Source: Hemerocallis citrina (lineage: Eukaryota; Streptophyta; Magnoliopsida; Asparagales; Asphodelaceae). From it: DNA of 64,000 nucleotides. The stretch covers positions 38,273,538 to 38,337,537 of the forward strand of contig CM030364.1 of NCBI GenBank assembly GCA_017893485.1. The letters are read 5' to 3'. The notes beneath the pieces were generated by a model. It saw only the letters and a list, made by a program, of their open reading frames with translations, searched no databases and was not told where the DNA came from. Below are positions 56,801 through 64,000 of the stretch, in pieces. The number at the start of each line of letters is the position of its first letter. Position 1 is the first letter of the stretch. The position numbers were made by a program, and so were the translations under genes.

Positions 56801-57930
56801 CCGAAATTGGACTGACTGTTTGGGCTACTAAACAAACCCAGAAAAACATGAAACAAATAGAGGATACTCTAAACTTATCCTAGAGCATGCCACACAAATT
56901 TCATTATCAAATTCTAAACCATTTGCAAGTTACAAATTTCTAAGTATAATATACAAAAGTTGAAGAGCACCCACCTTTGAAGTTGATGCACAAGTTTTGT
57001 TGTCTACTCCTCCTTCTTGTCTCCTCCTCCTTAGCTCCTAAGCAAACAAATGAAGCTCTCTTTTTCTTAAACACTAATTCTCTTATTATTTCTCACCCTT
57101 TTTTTTGAACAAGAAGAAAATGAAGAAGGTTAGAAGAAGAAAATGAGTGGAACTTGGAAAAATGAAATGGAGCGAAAGGAGGTTAAATTGCTGGAATTTG
57201 GAGTGGGTAGGGGTGGGGGTGGAGTGATGAGGTGGAGGGTAGAGATGGAGGGTGGGGTGGGTGAAGGGATTGGATGGTTGGATGAAAATCCAACACACAA
57301 AATCTAGGAGCTTCTTGATGTTTCTCGTTTGTTCAAGAATTTCTCACATGGCTAAAAGCTAGAGTCCTTGGATCTCATCAAATCCAAACTAAGATCATCA
57401 TGATGGCTAGGGTTACATAACCCTAGGTTAGGTCAAGTAACCCTATGTCTAGCAAAGCCTTAATGCAAAAATAATGCATGATCATTACAATTCAAATTAA
57501 TATGGGGATCTATAGCATAATACATTCAAATATTTAGATTATAGTATATATACGGACATACTCACATTCAAAACAATTATAGATCGTACATCATATACGA
57601 TTCAGTACGATTCAATCAAATATACACACATATATATATAGATATCTATCTATATACTTTAAAAATAAGATATTTTGAATTTATAAAAATATATGTTTAT
57701 AGAATTATTATTTTTCCAAAGATTGTCTTATCAAGATAATTGGAGCAAATCCACAGTTTAATTGAGAAAATATCCCGAGTTTATCTTATCGGGTTCAGAA
57801 TAGCTCATATATCTGAAATTTCTCAATTAAAACTGATAATTATTAGAAAAATATATAATCGCGTACAATTCTTAACCGTGCACGGATTACTATGCAAAAA
57901 TAGCTATATGCTATTTTGCGGGGTATTACA
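53864..57930 (-). mobile_element. Solo LTR A, about 4.07 kb
   Basis: It begins TGTAACGCC and ends GGTATTACA, with an exact 5-bp duplication tcgcc on both sides (53859-53863 and 57931-57935; the original left copy is also at 48597-48601 before the hAT element). There is no gag, pol, primer site or second LTR, so it is a solo LTR left by recombination. The minus orientation is inferred from the GGGGCGTTACA end, seen on the minus strand, which is common for long-LTR chromoviruses. The interior is AT-rich and non-coding. It is inserted in LTR C. Confidence 0.75.
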
Positions 57931-57956
57931 TCGCCTTTATATTCGTGATAATTTTT

Positions 57957-58230
57957 GGTGAGGTTCGGGAGCGGAGAAAGACTGCATAGTCTGGGCATAG
58001 TGGAATGTCCAGGTCTGGGGAGCGGAGAATGACCGCAGGGTCCCAGTAGAAAGGAATGGCCACAATTCTGTCCAAGAGCGGAGAGAGACTGCGGGGTGTG
58101 AGCAAAGTGGTGATGACCACAATCTGACTGCAATAGCATAGATGGGTCGCAGGGTTCGGACTATGGTCCGGAGCGGAGAAAGGTCGCAGGGTTCAGGCCA
58201 TGGTCCGGAGTGGAGAAGGACCCTAGGTAC
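57957..58230 (+). repeat. Imperfect tandem repeats, 60-70 bp, in LTR C
   Basis: The phrase gagcggagaaagactgc or a close variant occurs five to six times at roughly 40-70 bp steps, each followed by a gcagggt-type block. Units are diverged. Confidence 0.75.
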
Positions 58231-58822
58231 TGCAATTTTACTAGTCACTAGATAAATGCCAGAAACATAGTAGATTACATGAATAGGATCTCATAGCGAG
58301 GGATTGAACCCTATAATGAGGAGAAATGTTAGTAGTTTGCATTCGAAACTATGTTGTATGAATGTCATATCGTTTCAAACAAGTGTGGATTAGAAGAACA
58401 TATTTGAATGGTGCATGTTAGCATAGTAAGTAAATGTTTGGCACTCTAGTATATTAATTCCACACTCACTCATACGACATTATATAATTGACAATTTTCC
58501 AATTATATTTAACATATACATTGATTCAATTTTTTCTTCTATTATGATATGTTTTAGGAGTTAAATGATGTTGTTGGGATTTTTACCGTCGACCTTACAA
58601 ACTGAAAATCCCATAGATTTTAGTTTTGCATGTAAGGTTGCCTGAGGTGTTAGCATAGAAATGTGACATCCTGAGTCCTTCATCTTATCAATCAAAGTTG
58701 TTTGGACTTATAGTAAGATTTCTGCATTTTTTCTGCATTATATTATGTTTATGTACTCAATTGAAGTAAAAGATTCTGGGTGTGTCACGAATTTTTCAGT
58801 GTATGAAACTCGGGGCATGACA

Positions 58823-59763
58823 AGTTGAGTTGGGGCCCACCGATGAGCCACATCAACAGCTGAGTAAACCAGCGGGACCCCACCGGGTCGAGCAGGCTGG
58901 TACATCCATGTCACCGCATGGTCCAGCACATGGAAAGCCCACAACGTTAACTGCGCCAAGCCTGCATCCCAAACCACATGATGAATTTTGAATTAGAGCA
59001 TGAGCTGCTTGTTTTATTGGGCTCTGAGTCTACTTGTTTCATTGGGATCTGAGTCTACTTGTTTCATTAGGCTCTGAGTCTATGGGCTCTAAAAATACGA
59101 GGGGGAGCGATAGACTTGGGTCGTAAGATTAATAAAGAAAAAGAGGGATTTTTGGGTGTGTACTTAGGATCTTTGGGATGTTATGATTTACTCGAGGAAA
59201 ATTCAGTGAGTTTGGGATGTGTGAGCCAAATTAATGAGAGAAAAAATTGTAATAAGCTAAGCTTTTCCATAAGGGCTAGGGGGAGGCACACCAATGTCGA
59301 GGTTATTGTTGATTAAGAGGAAGGCGGCGAGGAGGAGGAGAGAGGAGATGTTATTGAGGCAATGTTGAAGAAAGAGGTAGAAAAAAGGTGCAAAGGGAGG
59401 TGAAGAAGATAGTCAAGGCATTGTTTGGGTTCTTGGGCAATCGAGAAGAATCAGAGCTCGGATGAGTCTTCGGAGTCCGATAGTGACTCCATCGGATTTG
59501 AGGCACCACAGTTAGGGGAGAAACAAGGGATTCAGAGTATCTCCGAAGACACCCCGGTAGAAGAACCGTCACCAAAGAGAAGAAACACAAGGAAAAAGGA
59601 GGGACATCGGTGCAGTGATAGGCAACGCAATAAGGAGGAGAAACTGATGAAAATTAAGCAAATCTATCAAAAGGTGGAGAAGCGAAAGTGCTGCGAAAAC
59701 CTGGCACATTATCATGCACAAATTTCAATTTTTGGGTCTATTCCTGAATCCATGTTAATTTAG
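58823..59763 (+). pseudogene. Probable LINE ORF1 C-terminal region
   Basis: Between LTR C and ORF2 lie broken frames in the LINE sense, the longest at 59425-59763 with an acidic Ser/Asp/Glu stretch (SSDESSESDSDSIGFE) and then a Lys/Arg-rich tail. A 25-bp unit (ctgagtctacttgtttcatt) is repeated three times at about 59015-59085. The assignment rests on position ahead of ORF2 and orientation; I do not recognise a domain. Confidence 0.4.
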
Positions 59764-59964
59764 TTTGCAAATGCATATAGTATTTTTTTGTGCATAATAA
59801 CAATCATGCACACACAAACCTCATGCACATAATTAGGGCTAGGGAAGCAGATAACGTCCGTAAGGTCCAATAGATTTTAGGGGGAGAAACGGAAGTGGAT
59901 TGCATTTCTCGGGGTTTGGATGAGCATGTTAATGCATAGAAGGGAGATAGGGGTTTAGATAGTT

Positions 59965-61380
59965 TTAATGTTTAACATCCTACCTTGAAACGTTAGCGGG
60001 CTTGGCAAGACTGTCAAGTGTAGGATGGTAGGTCAGGTTATTAAGGATCAGAAGGTTGATATCATTTGCTTGGAGGAAACCAAGTTGTCTCAACCCACAT
60101 ATAATTTTCTCAGTGCCTTAAAGTTGAACCATATAAGGGAATGGCGATTTAAAGACGCTCACGGAGCGTCATAGAGAATGATTAGTATTAATACCAGTAT
60201 TTTAACTTACTGAATTATTGGGTGGGTAACTGCACTGTGACGATGGTTGTCCAGAGAAAAGTGGATGGGTGGTAGGAAAGGATTACGGCAGTATATGAAC
60301 CAAACGACAGAAGTAGAAGGCAAGATTTTTGGGATGAGCTAACGTACATCAGGGGAAGATGGAATTTGCTTTGGGTGTTAGGAGGGTATTTTAATGTAGT
60401 TCAATATGCACAAGAAAGGAGATGAGGGGATGGTAACAGCCATGACAAGAAAAGTTCAACCAGCTAATTTCTAGCATATGCTGATTCAGATATCAGTCAA
60501 CGATCGTCGCTTTACTTAGTCTGATCATCGTAGGTCATCCGTTCTCACTAAGCTGGATAGGATTTTCATTTTAATGGATTGAGAGACTATTTTTCTTGGC
60601 AACGGCTAGATCATGCATCCACGTCGGACTATGTTTCCATTATCATTGCACAGGAGAGGAGGAAAGAAGATCGAACAACGTATTCCACTTTGAAAAGATG
60701 TTGCTAGTCAATGGGGAATGTGAGGGATTGGTCAAGGCATGATGGGAGGAGGCGGTACCACACAAACACAGCATCAAGACTGATGAAGAAACTATCAAAG
60801 TCAAGGAAAAGGCTGAGAAGATGGAGCAAGAATACATTGGTGTTGTGTTGCAAAGAAAGGAAACTATCCTATGAAGATAGAGGATCTAGAGAAAAATGAA
60901 GAAGCAGATGGTATGGATGATAATCAATTCCATCGTCTGTCTGAGTGTAAGAAGGACATTATGGACACCTATAGTAAGGAAGAGGCCATGCGGCGTCAAC
61001 GGTCCAGGATAAATTAGTTACGTGAAGGTGATGCTAACACGAAGTACTTCCACATTCATGCCCTAGAAATTGCAGGGGCTATTACTTCTGATATTCGGCT
61101 AATTTCGAAGCATATTGATGATACTTAAGGAGTTGTTTGGTAACTCAAGGGGAAGCACAACAAATCTACTGATGATTTCTTGGAGGCGTTCAACAAAGAC
61201 ATTCAGATTAGAGTGACAACCCTACATGATCCATTTACTATGGAGGAGGTCAAAGCGGCGGTTTGGGGACTAGGTCAAGATAAAGCTCCAGGTCCGGATG
61301 GGTTCTCAGTTATCTTTTATAAATAATTTTGGGACACCGTGAAGGGAGATGTTATGGACATCAAGATCGCCTTTCATGAA
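59965..61380 (+). pseudogene. LINE ORF2, decayed and 3' truncated by LTR D
   Basis: It starts like ORF2 of the LINE at 1514 (LMFN, then VRGLG-like and CLEETKLSQP) and still shows the endonuclease order to SDHRR (about 60520), then the RT start GQDKAPGPDGF (about 61276-61308). Many stops and frameshifts lie between. At 61380 it is cut by LTR D before the RT catalytic core. It is clearly older than the LINE at 1434. Confidence 0.8.
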
Positions 61381-64000
61381 TGTAACCCCTGTTTCCGTTA
61401 ATTTGTATTTTCAAGTATTTTCCCGTATTTTAAATTCTTAACTATTCTCTTTTTAATTTATTATGTTATTCAAACTATTTTGTGAAGCCCAATATTTGAT
61501 TATTCAACTGTTTTAATATTTAAATGATTTAAAGCCCAAGCTAATTGTTCAATTTAAGCCCAATTGTCTAAATTATTTTGTATGAGCCCAATCCTATAAT
61601 TAAATAATTAAATTGTTTTCAGCCCGATCCAAATCCTATTGGATCTTGATCCATTAACCCATTAACCCAACCTAAGTTGACCAGATCAAATCAACTCCAC
61701 AATCAAATCCCCAAAAGTTTGAAAACTGAATCCCAAGTTTTCAGCCCTATAATCTCTCCTCATTATATGGCTGTTAATAACAAATTTTAATCACCTTTAA
61801 TTCTCCTCCACACATTCAGCTATTTGATTTCCGTAACCTCCTCCTCCCTATAATCACTCTACTCCTTATTATTAAATTATTTTTATACATTTATTACTCC
61901 CCATACTCTCTCTCCCTGTACTCTCTCTCCTTCTCTATTTAAACCCAAACAAAAACAAAACCCAAACCCATTCTTCATCTTCTACCTCCCTCCCACTCAC
62001 CCCACTGTCGAACCCAAACCAACCGAACCAAACCCAACTTCCCTATCTCTCCTTCTCCTCCCGCTACTCTCTCTATTTTGAAACCCAACAACAAACATCC
62101 CGACCTCGAAGCCTCTGCCTCCTCTGTTTCCTCCGAAGAAAACAGAGCTCCAGTCACTTCGCTCACCCTCGCCACAGAGCAGCTCCCCTGCACCGTCGCT
62201 TGCCACCCGAGCGCCGCCTGTGTCGCCAGTCCACCGCTCGCTCCACTCCCTCGCTCTCATCCCGCCCGCTGTTTCTCTTTCTGCCGAAGGGAAGGAAGAA
62301 GAAGAAGAAGTGGGATTAGTGGGTTTCGGCGTTTGATGTTTTTGTGTAGCGAATCCAGGATTTGGTGTTCGTTGTTCTGGCCCCAATTCGGTGTAAGGAA
62401 AGGATCCAATTGGTTGGTTTTGTTGTCCCGTGTTCTGGGCACAGCAAATCTGATCGCTGTTCTGCGTTCTGGTGTGGGGTTTTGATCCGATTGGGGCTAT
62501 TGTTCTATCAAGTGCTGAGTTGCTGTTTCTTTTGCTTGCTAGTTGTTTCTTCGCCACTCTTTGAACGTAGTTCGCACGTGATTTTGGGAGTTTTTGCCTG
62601 GGATTCTAATCCCGTCATTCTCTTGTTCACATCGGAATCGTCAAATCATGCAAGTATCTCTTGTACAAATTTGTTGTTCTAGTACAAGATCTTTGCATAA
62701 ATACCGCAAATATATTCCTTGATTCTAATTCGCATTCATAAGTCGAATTGAAATCTGTTACTATACAAAATCTGTCGATCCCGTATTCACATGTGATCGT
62801 GAATACTTTGTTGCCATATGCATGACATGAACACAAATTAATATATGCATATGTACGTTTAGGGTTATACATGTTGGTGTGAATGATTATTTTATCCATG
62901 ATAATAGTTTGAATGTTGTTATAATATTTTATTTAAATTTTGATTAAGTTTTATACATGTCATCGATGACTTTGTGGTTGCAATATTGTTTTATATAATC
63001 CTAAAATACTGTTGATCATATTTGTAATAAAAAATAGACCCAGATATGACATTAAGACTACATTTTTTGCGTCTCATGACTTAGAACATTTTTCATGCAT
63101 AAATTCCTTGATGATCCCTGCCCATAACTTGACATCATTCTCATTGCATTATGATCATGTTAAATTGAAATAAAAGTAACAAATCGGGGTATAAGAGAAA
63201 AGATTTAAGTAGTGAGCAATATAGAAGAGCGTACTCGGACGGGAGCTCGTGGTTTCCCGATGCAAGTTGCAAGTTTACAAGTTGCAAGTTTGCAAATTAT
63301 ATATTTATATGTTTCACGCTACATGTTTACACTATGTTTGACTCGATATGTTTCACTTTATATGTTTGCATGTCTCGATACAAGATACAAATGATATGTT
63401 TTTCCTGAGTACATGACCTATAAAACCCACCACTAAATCTAAACGCAACTGATTGTAAGTAGCAACCATGTAATAAAAAGATGGATGCATGAAGTGCTAC
63501 CTAGATAGAATTAATAAAAGACATAAGATTAACACGTGCACTTGCATAACCCAATTACATGTTACATGTTCCTGTTGACTTGTTTACTCGCTTACTTATT
63601 TACATGCCACTTGTTACATAATGCCTTGTTCATAATAATGTGTACACATTGCATATCCCCTATTTCATGACTCTCGATTTCTTGCTCTTTTCCTGTTTTC
63701 CTTTTGTTTAGTTTTGTACCTGTTTTCCTTAGCTTGTACCGCTTGCGGCCCGTGACTTATATTAACGAGCATCTCCTTGTTTTCTTTTTTTTCTCTTCTT
63801 TTTGCAATAATATACTTGCAGGCCTAAATGGAAAGTTACCAGAACGTGTCACTGATCAAGTGTTTTAGCTTATTGTTTATCATGTTATCTTTAGTTTGTA
63901 TTTTATTTCATGCAACTCTTTATTGTAATTCGGGCTTGTTTGACCTGTAACTATTTGTTTTTCCCAGTTGTTGGTTATGTTATGGACTATGTCATGAACT
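61381..64000 (+). mobile_element. LTR D, long-LTR Gypsy type, cut by window end
   Basis: It begins TGTAACCCCTG directly in LINE ORF2 sequence and is homologous to LTR B for the rest of the window, in the same block order. A TATA-like ctatttaaac lies near 61936-61945, then a C-rich leader, and from about 62645 the gcaagtat and tctagtacaag blocks. Whether it is a solo LTR or the 5' end of a full element cannot be seen. No real gene is seen in it. Confidence 0.7.

Larger units (their letters stand above)
46221..58822 (+). mobile_element. Solo LTR C (46221-48601 plus 57936-58822), interrupted
   Basis: It begins TGATAATTTT and ends CATGACA, with target copies agtta (46216-46220) and agttg (58823-58827), one mismatch. 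Its own length is about 3.27 kb, the rest being later insertions. No gag or pol is present, so it is probably a solo LTR of a long-LTR Gypsy element. Inside are two divergent tandem units (about 46960-47140 and 47160-47340), a pair of ggatacaccc repeats (47770 and 47870) and, at the right part, imperfect repeats at 57957-58230. Confidence 0.6.
38060..61380 (+). mobile_element. Old L1-type LINE split by several insertions
   Basis: LINE pieces in order: about 38060-38263 (basic ORF1 start), 44012-44279, 45174-46220 (ORF1 middle), 58823-59763 (probable ORF1 end) and 59965-61380 (ORF2). They are separated by a minus-strand Copia, a palindromic inverted-repeat element and a nest of LTRs, and the 3' end is cut by a further LTR at 61381. 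Removing the insertions leaves about 4 kb in a single orientation. Continuity across 46220/58823 rests on the near-matching target copies agtta and agttg. The exact 5' end is unknown. Confidence 0.65.

Noticed and set aside
57843..58248. Minus-strand frames rich in Ser/Leu/Pro
   Set aside because: They follow the imperfect tandem repeats of LTR C and have no independent support.

Overview
The window looks like repeat-rich nuclear DNA of a flowering plant, probably a eudicot; I cannot name the species. Signs are GT/AG introns in a plant-type reductase gene, initiator-tRNA-Met primer sites next to short LTRs, plant-type Copia, Gypsy and L1 elements, and hAT- and Harbinger-type insertions. Almost everything is transposable element, often nested, and most borders can be fixed by target-site duplications (TSDs). 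I saw no rRNA, tRNA or CRISPR.

Only one locus looks like a host protein gene. It encodes an NAD(P)H-dependent reductase of the DFR/CCR/TKPR2-like extended SDR family in six exons (exons 1-3 at 15808-16536, exons 4-6 at 31414-32197). The exons join in phase to about 326 codons without a stop. Intron 3 is about 14.9 kb because a 12.2-kb Gypsy element (18492-30684) and smaller repeats sit in it. The catalytic Tyr of YxxxK reads Asn. A second, broken copy (exons 4-6 only, 993-5811) lies upstream; there the same position reads Ile, and an L1 LINE has split exon 5. The two copies and their 3' flanks form a tandem segmental duplication (about 945-15125 against 31340-32940).

Layout. 1-932: 3' part of a PIF/Harbinger element. 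945-5811: broken reductase copy with LINE at 1434-5494. 6145-12229: degenerate Copia-type element. 12280-14108: short non-autonomous LTR element carrying histone H2A fragments. 14329-15002: Harbinger-type MITE. 15808-32197: reductase gene with its giant intron. 33206-38021: Copia element with near-identical LTRs but broken genes. From about 38060 to 61380: an old LINE split by a minus-strand degenerate Copia (38264-44006), a palindrome-rich inverted-repeat element (44280-45173) and a deep nest of long solo LTRs and hAT elements (46221-58822). 61381-64000: start of another long LTR, cut by the window end.

The Gypsy element is organised like the Tat lineage: gag-pol on the minus strand and, between pol and the 3' LTR, a plus-strand antisense gene with its own TATA box and introns, resembling the Transposase_28 family. 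An 89-bp tandem array precedes it. The most unusual items are the H2A-carrying retroelement, the antisense gene, the palindrome array, the parallel loss of the reductase catalytic Tyr, and the nest of insertions with readable order.
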